A stretch of DNA of 64,000 nucleotides, from NCBI RefSeq assembly GCF_029626105.1, contig NZ_JARUBH010000009.1:3410001-3474000 (forward strand), given 5' to 3'. The stretch is from Solwaraspora sp. WMMD792. Lineage in GTDB: Bacteria; Actinomycetota; Actinomycetes; Mycobacteriales; Micromonosporaceae. Position 1 is the first letter of the stretch. The number at the start of each line of letters is the position of its first letter. The position numbers and the translations under genes are program-made. The notes beneath the pieces are model-generated. The model saw nothing but the letters and a program-made list of their open reading frames with translations, did not search any database and was not told the origin of the DNA. Of the stretch, positions 7,987 to 17,344 are shown one piece after another.

Positions 7987-10824
7987 CTACCCGGCGAGGA
8001 TCTCCAGCGCCGCCCGCACCGGATCACCGTTCCAGCGGGAGGCGAAAGCGTCGACCAACGCCCAACCGGCCCGGCGCAACGCCCGCTGCCGCGCCAGGTG
8101 CGCTTGCGGACCATCCGGATGGACTACACAGTTGAGACCGACGGCGTCGGCGCCGACACCGAGACAGATGTCCACCGTCCACCGTCCGACCGGGTAGTCG
8201 AACCGCACCACGCCGCCGATCTCGGTCAGCCGGGCACCGAGCTGTTCAGTCCAACCGCTGACCCCGGCGGTGGTCACCACACCCCCGGACGGCACCGCTG
8301 GCGGCGGTTGGCGCGCGTACCGCAGAAACTCCCCCACCAGACCGTCGGCGGCGGTCAGCGAGGTCACCACCACCAACTGCCGCCGTGCCCGCGTGATCAG
8401 GACGTTGAACAGGTGCGGATCGGCCAGGAAACGTAGCCTGGCCGGCGGATCGTCGTCGGTCACCGCGAACGACGCCACCACCGTCTCGGCCTCGCCGCCC
8501 TGGATCGCGTGCACGGTGCCGACCCGCAGCCCCAGCTCCTCGATCCGCTCCACCGGAAACTCCGCGACCAGCGCCGCCTCCAGCGCGTCGGCCTGCGCGC
8601 GGAACGGAGTGACCACGCTGATCTGCGACTGGCCGGAAGTGGCGAGTTCCCGCACCACTTCGACGGTGGCGGTCACCTCCGCCTGATTCACCCCGTCCAC
8701 GGTGGCCGCCGACACCACCTGTCGCACCGCGATCACGTCGATCGACTCGTTCGCCGGGTGGCGGGTGGTGACCGCGAACCGGTCGGCGTAGAACCGCCGG
8801 GCCGAGAACTCGATCAGCTGCGGTACGCAGCGGAAGTGCTCGTCGAGCCAGGTTACCGGTGCGCTGGCGGCGGCGAGATCGAAGGCGCTGACCCGGCGGA
8901 CGTCGAGCCGGTCGTCCAGACCGTGTCGGTCGAGCGTGTCGGCCACGTCCACGTCCGCGACGAAGGAGACGAAGCGCAACTGTCGTGGGTCACCGACGAC
9001 CAGCGCCCGCCGGGCCCGGGCCAGCGCCGGGGCAGCCCGGATCTGGTCGCTGTGCGAGGCCTCATCGAGGATGACCAGGTCGAACAGACCGGGCGACGGC
9101 GGCAACAGCTCGGCTACGTCGGTCACCGTGCCGATCCACAACGGCAACGCCCGGACCAGGGCCGGACCGTCCAAGGCGGTCAGCAGCTCGCGGCGCCGGT
9201 TGCGCCCGGCCCGCAACGCGCTCGCCAACGCCCCGGCGTTGCGCCGGGCCGGCGGATCCCATCGACGCTCGCTGCCGGCGCGGTCCCGCATCGCGGTCGC
9301 GACCCGTTCGGCGAGCTCCCGGTCGGCCTCATCGAGCCGGTCCCAGTACGCCGCCAGATCAGTGCCGCCCGCAGCGGCGAGCCGAGCCCGAGCCGCCACC
9401 GCCCGGGCCGCCTCGACCGCGTCGGCGACCTGGTCCAGCGCACCGTCGGTGTCCCCGGCGAGGTCGACGGCGACACCGAGCCGACGCCGCAGCCAGCGAC
9501 GGGCGGCCCGCCGACGCCACCTCGTCCACCAGTTCCCGCCACCCGGGGTACGCGCCAGCCGGACCGCACGCGTGGCACCGGACAGGTCGGCCCCGGGTAC
9601 GAACGCGCCCGGTGCGGTCAGTGACAGCGCACCGAGCAGCGGCTCCCACTCGGTCGCGGCGGCGGCCAGCCGCTCGGTCTCCAGGGCGAGCCGGATCAGT
9701 CCGGTCTCCCGAGTGACCCGGCGGCGGGCCACCGCCACCGCGTCCTCGGCGGCGGACACCCGCACGGCCGGGACCCCCGAACCGGCACCGGCGGCGAGAG
9801 TGGCGGCGACCTCCGCCCGTCGTCGGGCGTCGCCGAACAGCACCGGGGTCGGCCCCCGGTAGCGGGCCAGGAGATCAACCAGTACGTCTGCGGCATGCGG
9901 CGACTGGGTCACCACCAGGACGCTGCCGCCCCGATCGACTGTGTCCAGGGCCGCGGCCACCACGGCGTGGCTCTTGCCGTTGCCCGGCGGACCAGACACG
10001 ACGGTGAGCCGTTCCCGCCGGACCCGCCGGACCACGTCCGACTGGGCGGCGGTCAGCGGCAACGGCGACTCGACCGCAGCGGCGTCGAACCGGGCGCCGG
10101 GCGTGGCGGCGTCCCCCGCCACTGTTTCGCCGGCACCGCCGCCAGCGCCGTCAGCGCCGGTCGGCGTCGGCTGGTAGACCGCCGCCAGCGCGGTGCCGGT
10201 CAGGTCCCGGCCGGCCCAGGCCCGTAGTCCGTCGGCGAGCGCCACCCCGTAGACATCCCGGACGGTGAACAGCACCGCAGCCAGATAGCCGGTCAGCCCG
10301 CTCGCCGGCAGCCGGGGCCGCCGACCGGTCGGTGCCGGCCGTACCTCGGTCAACGGCAGCCCGGCTGCCGCGGCGGCGGTCCGCAGCCATGCCTGCGTCC
10401 CGGTCGCCGTCAGCCAACCCGGCCCGCCCAGACCCGGCACCGATTCCAGGTTCGCCGCCACGGCGCGATCCGTGACCAGGGAGGTCAGCTCCAACTCCCC
10501 GGCCGACACCACCCGGTAACCACGCAGCGCACGCTCCAACCGGACCGGTTCGGACAGCAACGGCAGCCGGACCCGGCGGCGGACCCCGTCCCGTTCGACG
10601 GTGCCGACGACCAGACCCAGGCCGCGTCGCAGGATCCGCTCGTCGCGGTGCAACAGGTCGACCGCAGCCAACCGGTCGGTGGCGGCATCACGCTGGTGCC
10701 GGTCCGGATCGGCGAGCCAGAGCAGCGGCTGGCCACCCCGGGTCACGTCCAACATCCGCTCGGGTGCGGCGGGCGCCAGCTCGGCCAACGCCCGCAGCGC
10801 GGTAGCGACCATTGAGCTACTCAT
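7987..10824 (-). CDS. UPF1-like superfamily 1 helicase with C-terminal nuclease-like domain
   Basis: Predicted ATP-dependent nucleic-acid helicase of unknown process. The 945 residues have an unassigned N-terminal region (1-250), Walker A GPPGNGKS (278-285), Walker B LDEAS (586-590), GDPRQL (motif III-like), the HAIQGGEAETV segment and NVLITRARRQLVVV (motif VI) near 807-821. The last ~85 residues (YPVGRWTVDI, HPDGPQAHLARQRALRRAGW) resemble the DUF559/Vsr-like restriction fold but look degenerate. Start: ATG at 10824; the frame stays open far upstream but that part lies antisense to murT. It is divergent from murT, with only 69 bp between. Confidence 0.8.
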   Translation of the reverse strand: MSSSMVATALRALAELAPAAPERMLDVTRGGQPLLWLADPDRHQRDAATDRLAAVDLLHRDERILRRGLGLVVGTVERDGVRRRVRLPLLSEPVRLERALRGYRVVSAGELELTSLVTDRAVAANLESVPGLGGPGWLTATGTQAWLRTAAAAAGLPLTEVRPAPTGRRPRLPASGLTGYLAAVLFTVRDVYGVALADGLRAWAGRDLTGTALAAVYQPTPTGADGAGGGAGETVAGDAATPGARFDAAAVESPLPLTAAQSDVVRRVRRERLTVVSGPPGNGKSHAVVAAALDTVDRGGSVLVVTQSPHAADVLVDLLARYRGPTPVLFGDARRRAEVAATLAAGAGSGVPAVRVSAAEDAVAVARRRVTRETGLIRLALETERLAAAATEWEPLLGALSLTAPGAFVPGADLSGATRAVRLARTPGGGNWWTRWRRRAARRWLRRRLGVAVDLAGDTDGALDQVADAVEAARAVAARARLAAAGGTDLAAYWDRLDEADRELAERVATAMRDRAGSERRWDPPARRNAGALASALRAGRNRRRELLTALDGPALVRALPLWIGTVTDVAELLPPSPGLFDLVILDEASHSDQIRAAPALARARRALVVGDPRQLRFVSFVADVDVADTLDRHGLDDRLDVRRVSAFDLAAASAPVTWLDEHFRCVPQLIEFSARRFYADRFAVTTRHPANESIDVIAVRQVVSAATVDGVNQAEVTATVEVVRELATSGQSQISVVTPFRAQADALEAALVAEFPVERIEELGLRVGTVHAIQGGEAETVVASFAVTDDDPPARLRFLADPHLFNVLITRARRQLVVVTSLTAADGLVGEFLRYARQPPPAVPSGGVVTTAGVSGWTEQLGARLTEIGGVVRFDYPVGRWTVDICLGVGADAVGLNCVVHPDGPQAHLARQRALRRAGWALVDAFASRWNGDPVRAALEILAG

Positions 10825-10880
10825 CGGTCGTCGACCGTACCAACGCGTCCGTGCGGCGATCGGCACCGGACAGGGTCCGG

Positions 10881-10886
10881 TAACCT
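10881..10886 (+). promoter_or_regulatory. Candidate -10 box of murT
   Basis: TAACCT lies 7 nt before the GTG start of murT at 10894, which would give a leaderless or nearly leaderless mRNA, a common arrangement in actinobacteria. No clear -35 box was seen. Confidence 0.4.
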
Positions 10887-10893
10887 CGCTCGG

Positions 10894-12129
10894 GTGACGG
10901 ACGCGAAGATGCCCTTGCGGGCAAAGGTGGCCAGCTCGGTGTCGCGCACCGCCGCGGCGCTGTCGCGGGCCGCCGGACGGGGCGACGGGTCGGTGATCGG
11001 CGGTTGGATCGGCCTCAAGATCGATCCGGAGCTGCTGGCGCATCTCGCCGCCGGGCGGGCCGTCGCGCTGGTCTCCGGCACCAACGGCAAGACCACCACC
11101 ACCCGGCTCGCCGCGGCGGCGGTCGGCGTGCTCGGCCGGGTCGCGACGAACTCGTACGGCGCGAACATGCCGACCGGGCACACCTCCGCGCTGGCCAAGG
11201 CCGGCACCACGCCGTACGCGGTGCTCGAAGTGGACGAACACTACCTGGCTCAGGTGCTGGAGGCCACCAGTCCCCGGGTGGTCGCCCTGCTCAACCTCTC
11301 CCGCGACCAGCTGGACCGGGCCAAGGAGGTGGCGATGATGGCCCAGCTGTGGCAGGTGGCGCTGGCCGAGCACCCCGAGGTCAAGGTGGTGGCCAACGCC
11401 GACGACCCGATGGTGGTGTGGGCGGCCGCGACCGCCGGCGCGGTCTCCTGGTTCAGCGCCGGGCAGCGGTGGCACGACGACTCCTGGGTCTGCCCGGAAT
11501 GCGGCTCGGCGATCGAACGCTCCGACGACCAGTGGTGGTGCGCCGGCTGCCCGCTGCGCCGACCCGAGCCGGAGTGGGTGGTCGACGAGGACGGCGTCAT
11601 CGACCCGACCGGCGCCTGGCACAAGGTGACGCTGCAGCTGCCCGGCCAGGTCAACATCGGCAACGCGGCCACCGCGCTGGCGGTGGCCGCCGAGTTCGGC
11701 GTACGCCCGGTGGACGCGGTGTCCCGGCTGGCGGTGGTCACCTCGGTGGCCGGCCGGTACGCGCAGGTGGTCCGCAACGGGCGGACCATCCGGCTGCTGC
11801 TGGCCAAGAACCCGGCCAGTTGGCTGGAGGCGTTCGACATGGCCGAACAGGCACCGACGCTGCTGTCGATCAACGCCCGCGACCCCGACGGGTTGGACAC
11901 CTCCTGGCTGTTCGACGTCGACTTCTCGCCGTTGCGCGGCCGCCAGGTGCTGATCACCGGGGACCGCGCCTTCGACCTCGCCGTCCGGCTGGAGGTCAAC
12001 GACGTGCCGTTCCTGCACGTCCCGTCGCTCAACGCGGCGATCTCCTCGGTGCCGCCCGGCCGGCTAGAGGTCATCGCGAACTACACCGCATTCCAGGACA
12101 TCCGAGCGGAGCTGGACCGTGTCAACTGA
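10894..12129 (+). CDS. murT: Lipid II isoglutaminyl synthase subunit MurT
   Basis: With GatD, amidates the D-Glu of the stem peptide (to D-isoglutamine) on lipid II. The 411-residue product is Mur-ligase-like, with the P-loop SGTNGKTTTT (61-70), a four-cysteine zinc ribbon (Cys200, 203, 216, 219; CPEC...CAGC) characteristic of MurT, and the C-terminal MurT domain that docks GatD. The GTG start at 10894 follows a TAACCT box. Its end overlaps the gatD start by 11 nt, so the two are translated together. Confidence 0.95.
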   Translation: MTDAKMPLRAKVASSVSRTAAALSRAAGRGDGSVIGGWIGLKIDPELLAHLAAGRAVALVSGTNGKTTTTRLAAAAVGVLGRVATNSYGANMPTGHTSALAKAGTTPYAVLEVDEHYLAQVLEATSPRVVALLNLSRDQLDRAKEVAMMAQLWQVALAEHPEVKVVANADDPMVVWAAATAGAVSWFSAGQRWHDDSWVCPECGSAIERSDDQWWCAGCPLRRPEPEWVVDEDGVIDPTGAWHKVTLQLPGQVNIGNAATALAVAAEFGVRPVDAVSRLAVVTSVAGRYAQVVRNGRTIRLLLAKNPASWLEAFDMAEQAPTLLSINARDPDGLDTSWLFDVDFSPLRGRQVLITGDRAFDLAVRLEVNDVPFLHVPSLNAAISSVPPGRLEVIANYTAFQDIRAELDRVN

Positions 12130-12868
12130 GTCGTTCCCGGCCATCGGCCCGTCGATCGGCGGCCCAAGCGTGCTCCGCCTGGTCTGGATCTACCCTGACC
12201 TGCTGTCCACCTACGGCGACCGGGGCAACCTGCTGATCCTGGCCCGGCGGGCCCAGCAGCGCGGCATCCCGGTGGAGCTCACCGAGATCCGTTCCGACCA
12301 GCCGGTGCCGCAGTCGGCCGACATCTACCTGATCGGCGGCGGCGAGGACGGCCCGCAGGCGCTGGCCGCCCAGCGGCTACGGGCCGACACCGGGCTGCAC
12401 CGCGCGGTCGGCCAGGGTTCGGTGATCTTCGCGGTGTGCGCCGGCTACCAGTTGCTGGGCACCTCGTTCTTTGCCAAGGGCACCCAGTGCACCGGCCTGG
12501 AGCTGCTGGACCTGTACTCCGACCGGGGACCGAGCCGGGCGGTCGGCGAACTCGCCGGCGACATCGACCCGCGGCTCGGCGTACCGCCGCTGAGCGGTTT
12601 CGAGAACCACGGCGGGCGCACCCATCTCGGCAACGGCGTCTCGCCGCTGGCCCGGGTCACCGCCGGGGTCGGCAACGACGGGGCCAGCGAGGGCGCCTGG
12701 CGGGGCAACATCCTCGGCACCTACGCGCACGGCCCGGCGCTGGCCCGCAACCCGGCGTTGGCCGATCTGCTGCTGCGCTGGGCGATCGGCGCGGCCAGCC
12801 TGCCACCGCTCAACGACCTGTGGGCCGACCGGCTGCGGGCCGAACGGATGGCCGCGATCCGCACGTGA
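12119..12868 (+). CDS. gatD: Lipid II isoglutaminyl synthase glutaminase subunit GatD
   Basis: CobQ/CobB-type class I glutamine amidotransferase that hydrolyses glutamine and channels ammonia to MurT. The 249-residue product shows the GGGEDGPQ segment (about 73-80), the nucleophile Cys107 in AVCAGYQLLG and catalytic His204 in GTYAHGPAL. GTG at 12119 overlaps the end of murT. Its stop overlaps the next start (GTGA), tying the membrane protein gene to the same transcript. Confidence 0.95.
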   Translation: MSTESFPAIGPSIGGPSVLRLVWIYPDLLSTYGDRGNLLILARRAQQRGIPVELTEIRSDQPVPQSADIYLIGGGEDGPQALAAQRLRADTGLHRAVGQGSVIFAVCAGYQLLGTSFFAKGTQCTGLELLDLYSDRGPSRAVGELAGDIDPRLGVPPLSGFENHGGRTHLGNGVSPLARVTAGVGNDGASEGAWRGNILGTYAHGPALARNPALADLLLRWAIGAASLPPLNDLWADRLRAERMAAIRT

Positions 12869-13608
12869 GGCGGCTGGGCCGGGCACTGCGCGAGCCGGCG
12901 GTGGCCCGGTTCGCGGCCCTGCTCACGCTGATCGGTGGCTGCGCCCTGCTGGTGCTGCTGGTCCCCCGGCCCGATCTGGCGGCCCTGACCGGGCTGCCCG
13001 ACCGGCTCGGAGCGGCCGGGCCGGTGCTGGCCGTGGTCGGCGGCGCGCTGCTGCTGACCGTGCTGGTCCCCCGCACGTTCATCACCCTGACCTGGGGAGC
13101 ACTGTTCGGCCCGGTGGCGGGTGCCGGCTACAGCCTCGCCGCGGCCGCGCTGGCGGCGCTGATCGGCTTCGGCGTCGGACGGTGGCTCGGCCGGGAGTAC
13201 GTCGTCAGCCGGACCTCGATGGCGGCCCCGCCGGCCGGCCTGGCCGGGCGGACCGACCGGATCCGGTTGCGGCTGGCCCGGCTGGACCGCTGGTTCGCCA
13301 CCCAGAGCGTGCTGGGCGTGGTCATGGTCCGGCTGCTGCCGATCAGCGGGTTCGGCATGGTCAGCTACGGCTACGGCACCACCGGCGCCCGGCCGGCCCC
13401 GTTCCTGATCGGCAGTGTGCTGGCGTCGGCGCCGACCGCGGTCGGCTACGCGGTGATCGGCGCGGCGGTGGTCGCCCCCGGTGAGGTCAACTGGCTGGCC
13501 GCCGCGCCCGCCGGGCTGGGTGCGGCGGCCACCGTCGTCCTGCTGCTGCGCTGGCGCCGCGCGGTCCGGGCGGACCGCGCGGCGCTGCGGGTCACGGGAC
13601 CACGCTGA
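12865..13608 (+). CDS. VTT-domain (DedA/TVP38-like) membrane protein
   Basis: Integral membrane protein of 247 residues with about five hydrophobic segments. The central region with [26 protein letters not shown] and later [17 protein letters not shown] matches the SNARE-associated/VTT (TVP38/TMEM64) fold. Members are linked to lipid scramblase or transporter roles; no substrate can be read here. I chose GTG at 12865 because it overlaps the gatD stop (GTGA); the frame upstream is only open antisense-like sequence within gatD. The 3' end overlaps the convergent leuS by 17 bp. Confidence 0.8.
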   Translation: MRRLGRALREPAVARFAALLTLIGGCALLVLLVPRPDLAALTGLPDRLGAAGPVLAVVGGALLLTVLVPRTFITLTWGALFGPVAGAGYSLAAAALAALIGFGVGRWLGREYVVSRTSMAAPPAGLAGRTDRIRLRLARLDRWFATQSVLGVVMVRLLPISGFGMVSYGYGTTGARPAPFLIGSVLASAPTAVGYAVIGAAVVAPGEVNWLAAAPAGLGAAATVVLLLRWRRAVRADRAALRVTGPR

Positions 13609-16432
13609 CCATCCGGCCCGGGACCACGATCACCTTGCGCGGCGTACGGCCGGCCAGGTGCTCGGCGACGGCGGCCAGCGCGGCGGCCCGTACCTCGTCC
13701 TCGGCGGCCTCGGCCGGCACCTCGACGCGGCCCCGGACCTTGCCGGCCACCTGCACCGGGTAGGTCACCGACGCGGCCCGCAGCAGCGCCGGGTCGGCCG
13801 CCGGGAAGTCGGCGTAGGTCAGCGAACCGGTGTGGCCGAGCCGCTGCCACAGCTCCTCGGCGACGTGCGGGGCGAACGGGGCCAGCATCAGCACCAGCGG
13901 TTCGGCCACCTCGCGGGGGGTGGCCGGCAGCCGGGTCAACGCGTTGGTCAGCTCGATCAGTTTGGCGATCGCGGTGTTGAACCGCAGCCCGTCCATGTCC
14001 GACCGGACGCCGTCGATCACCCGGTGGGTCAGCCGGCGCAGCTCGTCGCCGGCCGGGTCGTCGGTCACCCGGGACGCCCCGGAGTGCTCGTCGACCAGGG
14101 CCCGCCAGACCCGTTGCAGGAACCGGTACGAGCCGACCACCGCCCGGGTCTCCCAGGGGCGGGACACCTCCAGCGGGCCCATCGACATCTCGTACACCCG
14201 GAACGTGTCGGCGCCGTACGCCTCGCACATCTCGTCCGGGGTGACCACGTTGCGCAGGCTCTTGCCCATCTTGCCGTACTCGCGGTTGACCGCGACGTCG
14301 CCGTGGAACCAGCCGCCGTCGCGCTCGGTCACCGCCGCCGCGTCGACGTACGCGCCGCGCGCGTCGGTGTACGCGTACGCCTGGATGTAGCCCTGGTTGA
14401 ACAGCCGGCGGAACGGCTCGACGCTGGACACGTGCCCCAGGTCGAACAGCACCTTGTGCCAGAACCGGGCGTACAGCAGGTGCAGCACGGCGTGCTCGAC
14501 CCCGCCGACGTACAGGTCGACACCGCCGCAGTCGGCCGACGACGCCGGACCCATCCAGTACCGCTCGTTGGCCGGGTCGACGAAGGCGTCGCTGTTGGCC
14601 GGGTCGGCGTAGCGCAGCTCGTACCAGCAGGAGCCGGCCCACTGCGGCATCGTGTTGGTCTCCCGGCGGTAGCGCCGCCGGCCGGCCGGCGCACCCGGCA
14701 CCCCGGTCAGGTCCAGCTCCACCTCGACCCAGTCGGTGGCCCGCGACAGCGGGGTCTCCGGGTCGGATGCGGCGTCGTCGGGGTCGAAGGTACGCGGCGA
14801 GAAGTCGTCGATCTCGGGCAGCTCCAGCGGCAGCATCTCCTCCGGCAGCGGGATCGGCAGCCCGGTTTCGTCGTACACGATCGGGAACGGCTCGCCCCAG
14901 TAGCGCTGCCGGCTGAACAGCCAGTCCCGCAGCCGGTAGGTGACCGCGCCCCGGCCGTGACCGCCGGCCTCCAGCCAGGCGATGATCCGTTCCTTGGCCT
15001 CGGTCACGCCCAGGCCGTTCAGGAAGTCGCTGTTCATCGCCGGTCCGTCGCCGGTGTACGCCTTGCCGGTGAAGTCCTCCGGCGGCGTCACGGTCCGCAC
15101 GATCGGCAGGTCGAACACCTCGGCGAAGTCCCAGTCCCGCTCGTCCTGCGCCGGCACCGCCATGATCGCCCCGGTGCCGTAGCCGGCCAGCACGTAGTCG
15201 GCGATGAAGATCGGCAGCCGGGCGCCGTTGACCGGGTTGGTGGCGTACGCGCCGACGAAGACGCCGGACTTGTCGCGGGTCTCGGCCTGCCGCTCGGCGT
15301 CGGTGCGGCCGGCCGCCTGCTTGCGGTACGCCTCGACCGCCTCGGCCGGCGTGGCGTGCCCGCCGGTCCACGCCGGCCGGGTGCCGTCCGGCCAGGCGGT
15401 CGGCACCAGCTCGTCGACCAGGGCGTGCTCGGGGGCCAGCACCATGTAGGTGGCGCCGAAGACGGTGTCCGGTCGGGTGGTGAAGACCTCGATCGGGGCG
15501 GCGTCGGTCGGGAAGGTGATGTGCGCGCCGGTGGACCGGCCGATCCAGTTGCGCTGCATCAGCTTGATCGGCTCGGGCCAGTCCAGCAGGTCCAGGTCGG
15601 TCAGCAGCCGGTCGGCGTAGGTGGTGATCCGCATCATCCACTGCCGCAGGTTGCGCTTGAAGACCGGGAAGTTGCCCCGCTCGGACCGGCCGTCGGCGGT
15701 GACCTCCTCGTTGGCCAGCACGGTGCCCAGACCGGGGCACCAGTTGACCGGCGCCTCGGAGACGTACGCCAGCCGGTGCGCGTCGACCAGCTCGCGGCGT
15801 TCCCGGTCGGTCAGCTCGGACCAGGCGCGCCCGTCCGGGGTGGCGCGCCGACCCGACTCGTACGCGGCGATCAGTTCACTGACCGGCCGGGCCTTGCCGG
15901 CCTCGGTGTCGTACCACGAGTTGAAGACCTGCAGGAAGATCCACTGGGTCCAGCGGTAGAACTCCACGTCGGTGGTGGCCACCGACCGCCGGTCGTCGTG
16001 GGCCAGCCCCAGCATCCGCAGCTGGGCCCGGTACCGTTCGATGTTGGCCTCGGTGGTGGTCCGCGGGTGCTGGCCGGTCTGCACCGCGTACTGCTCGGCG
16101 GGCAGGCCGAAGGCGTCGAAGCCCATCGCGTGCAGCACGTTGCGGCCGGCCATCCGCTGGTAGCGGCCGTAGCAGTCGGTGCCGATGAAGCCCAGCGGGT
16201 GGCCGACGTGCAGGCCTGCGCCGGACGGGTACGGGAACATGTCCAGCAGGAAGAGCTTCTCGGCGTCGGCGCGCGGGTGGGCCGGGTCGGCCAGCGGGCC
16301 GACCGGGTTGGGCGCGTGGAAGGTGCCGTCACGTTCCCACCGCTGCTGCCACCGTCGCTCGATCTCGCCGGCCATCGCGGCGGTGTACCGGAACGGTGGG
16401 GTGTCCGCCGCGGTCTCGACTGCCTCGCTCAT
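13592..16432 (-). CDS. leuS: Leucine--tRNA ligase LeuS
   Basis: Charges tRNA-Leu with leucine in the cytoplasm. The 946-residue class I synthetase has the HIGH-type motif HVGH (75-78), a large editing domain in the middle ([19 protein letters not shown]), and the KMSKS-type loop KMGKS (721-725), followed by the anticodon-binding helices and a C-terminal domain. ATG at 16432. The 5' leader has a leucine-rich mini-ORF and an intrinsic terminator, so expression is probably set by leucine supply through attenuation. Confidence 0.97.
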   Translation of the reverse strand: MSEAVETAADTPPFRYTAAMAGEIERRWQQRWERDGTFHAPNPVGPLADPAHPRADAEKLFLLDMFPYPSGAGLHVGHPLGFIGTDCYGRYQRMAGRNVLHAMGFDAFGLPAEQYAVQTGQHPRTTTEANIERYRAQLRMLGLAHDDRRSVATTDVEFYRWTQWIFLQVFNSWYDTEAGKARPVSELIAAYESGRRATPDGRAWSELTDRERRELVDAHRLAYVSEAPVNWCPGLGTVLANEEVTADGRSERGNFPVFKRNLRQWMMRITTYADRLLTDLDLLDWPEPIKLMQRNWIGRSTGAHITFPTDAAPIEVFTTRPDTVFGATYMVLAPEHALVDELVPTAWPDGTRPAWTGGHATPAEAVEAYRKQAAGRTDAERQAETRDKSGVFVGAYATNPVNGARLPIFIADYVLAGYGTGAIMAVPAQDERDWDFAEVFDLPIVRTVTPPEDFTGKAYTGDGPAMNSDFLNGLGVTEAKERIIAWLEAGGHGRGAVTYRLRDWLFSRQRYWGEPFPIVYDETGLPIPLPEEMLPLELPEIDDFSPRTFDPDDAASDPETPLSRATDWVEVELDLTGVPGAPAGRRRYRRETNTMPQWAGSCWYELRYADPANSDAFVDPANERYWMGPASSADCGGVDLYVGGVEHAVLHLLYARFWHKVLFDLGHVSSVEPFRRLFNQGYIQAYAYTDARGAYVDAAAVTERDGGWFHGDVAVNREYGKMGKSLRNVVTPDEMCEAYGADTFRVYEMSMGPLEVSRPWETRAVVGSYRFLQRVWRALVDEHSGASRVTDDPAGDELRRLTHRVIDGVRSDMDGLRFNTAIAKLIELTNALTRLPATPREVAEPLVLMLAPFAPHVAEELWQRLGHTGSLTYADFPAADPALLRAASVTYPVQVAGKVRGRVEVPAEAAEDEVRAAALAAVAEHLAGRTPRKVIVVPGRMVSVVP

Positions 16433-16487
16433 CGTCGGTCGCCACCTCAGGGTCGGTTGTGGGCTGTGATGTGTTGGTCGTGGGCAT

Positions 16488-16512
16488 GAAAAAACCCCTC
16501 CACAGGAGGGGT
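16488..16512 (-). terminator. leuS attenuator terminator
   Basis: On the minus-strand transcript ACCCCTCC-TGT-GGAGGGGT forms an 8-bp perfect stem with a 3-nt loop, followed by a T-tract of six to seven (complement of 16488-16494). This is an intrinsic terminator, rare in such GC-rich DNA. It lies between the leader peptide (ends 16566) and leuS (starts 16432), where it would stop transcription before the gene. Confidence 0.88.
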
Positions 16513-16565
16513 CGCCGTGCCGCCGCCGCCGGACGGCCGCTGCGCCGGTCAGGCGGCCTGGTGGG

Positions 16566-16604
16566 TCAGCACGGCCGGAGAAGGAGCAGGAAGGCGCCGG
16601 CCAT
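16566..16604 (-). CDS. leuS leader peptide (12 residues, four Leu in a row)
   Basis: Mini-[15 protein letters not shown] followed by TGA. Four consecutive Leu codons (CTG CTC CTT CTC) precede the terminator at 16488-16512, the classical layout of ribosome-mediated attenuation: a ribosome stalled for lack of Leu-tRNA would favour an antiterminator. The ATG is 6 nt after a TACACT -10 box, so the mRNA is probably leaderless. It is too short to be found by ordinary gene calling. Confidence 0.82.
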   Translation of the reverse strand: MAGAFLLLLRPC

Positions 16605-16610
16605 GGCGCC

Positions 16611-16616
16611 AGTGTA
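16611..16616 (-). promoter_or_regulatory. -10 box of the leuS leader transcript
   Basis: TACACT on the minus strand, 6 nt before the leader-peptide ATG. No convincing -35 element is seen at 16-18 bp. Confidence 0.5.
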
Positions 16617-16709
16617 CTCCGGGTCGGAAAACCAGGTGGACCGCCCTCACCGCCGCCCTCACCGCCGCCTCGGCGACGGCTCCGGCTCCGGCGACGGCTA
16701 CGGCGACGG

Positions 16710-17090
16710 CTACGGTCGGCTGGCCTCCCCCGGTCCCTCCGGCACCGCGCCCGGCCGTGTCTCGCCCTGCTCGGCGAGGGCGTCGAACCTGCTCTGCGGG
16801 CTCATCGGCGCACCGGACAGGTAGGCCGCCCGGGCCAGCGCGTACCCGCCGACCGGCGCGGTGACCACCTGCAGCAGTACGGCCAGGGTCACCACCGCCG
16901 CGGTCCGTGGGCTGGGCAGCAGGGTCAGCACGCCGAGCAGGATGAGCACCAGGCCCAGGCTGGCCGCCTTCGCCACCGCGTTCATCCGGTTGTAGACGTC
17001 GGGCAGCCGTAGCATGCCGAGCCCGGTGATCCCGATCAGCAGGGTGCCCGCACCGAGCAGTACCCCGGCGAGCACGTTCCAGCCGGTCAC
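16710..17090 (-). CDS. mrpG: Mrp cation/proton antiporter subunit MrpG (MnhG/PhaG)
   Basis: Small membrane subunit of the multi-subunit Na+(K+)/H+ antiporter. The 126-residue product has three hydrophobic helices and the family core [25 protein letters not shown] (about 20-44), then a charged cytoplasmic tail. GTG at 17090 overlaps the mrpF stop by 4 nt. It is the last gene of the operon and ends with TAG at 16710, about 100 bp before the leuS leader; that gap holds 12-bp GC-rich tandem repeats and no clear terminator. Confidence 0.93.
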   Translation of the reverse strand: MTGWNVLAGVLLGAGTLLIGITGLGMLRLPDVYNRMNAVAKAASLGLVLILLGVLTLLPSPRTAAVVTLAVLLQVVTAPVGGYALARAAYLSGAPMSPQSRFDALAEQGETRPGAVPEGPGEASRP

Positions 17091-17344
17091 CGGCTCCTCC
17101 GATGTACCAGGCGGGCGAGCGCGACCGTGGCGAGGAACCCGACCAGGGTCGCGGTCAGCACGATGTCGAGCAGTTCGGCGATCCGCAGCCGGGCGGCGAG
17201 GACCGCCACTCCGGCGATGAAGACGAAGAAGCCGAAGTCGACGGCGGCGGCGCGGTCGGCGTCGGTCGGGCCGATCACCAGGCGGATGATCGCCGTCGCC
17301 ATCGCCAGGGCCAGGACGGCGAGAACGAGGTCGAGTCCGGTCAC
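17087..17344 (-). CDS. mrpF: Mrp antiporter subunit MrpF (MnhF)
   Basis: Small membrane subunit, 85 residues, three predicted helices. The segment VIGPTDADRAAAVDFGFF (about 23-40) is the MnhF signature region (GPxxxDRxxAxD). GTG start at 17344 overlaps the mrpE stop as GTGA and its own stop overlaps mrpG, as for every junction in this operon. Confidence 0.93.
   Translation of the reverse strand: MTGLDLVLAVLALAMATAIIRLVIGPTDADRAAAVDFGFFVFIAGVAVLAARLRIAELLDIVLTATLVGFLATVALARLVHRRSR

Noticed and set aside
10825-12018. Possible N-terminal extension of the helicase
   Set aside because: The frame is open but lies wholly antisense to murT, whose protein is clearly recognisable; a start at 10824 gives a sensible protein.
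13481-16489. 1002-codon plus-strand frame opposite leuS
   Set aside because: It is the antisense shadow of a certain leuS; the product has no recognisable domain.
16640-16709. GC-rich 12-bp repeats after mrpG as a terminator or regulatory site
   Set aside because: They are simple direct repeats without a stable dyad; probably slippage products.
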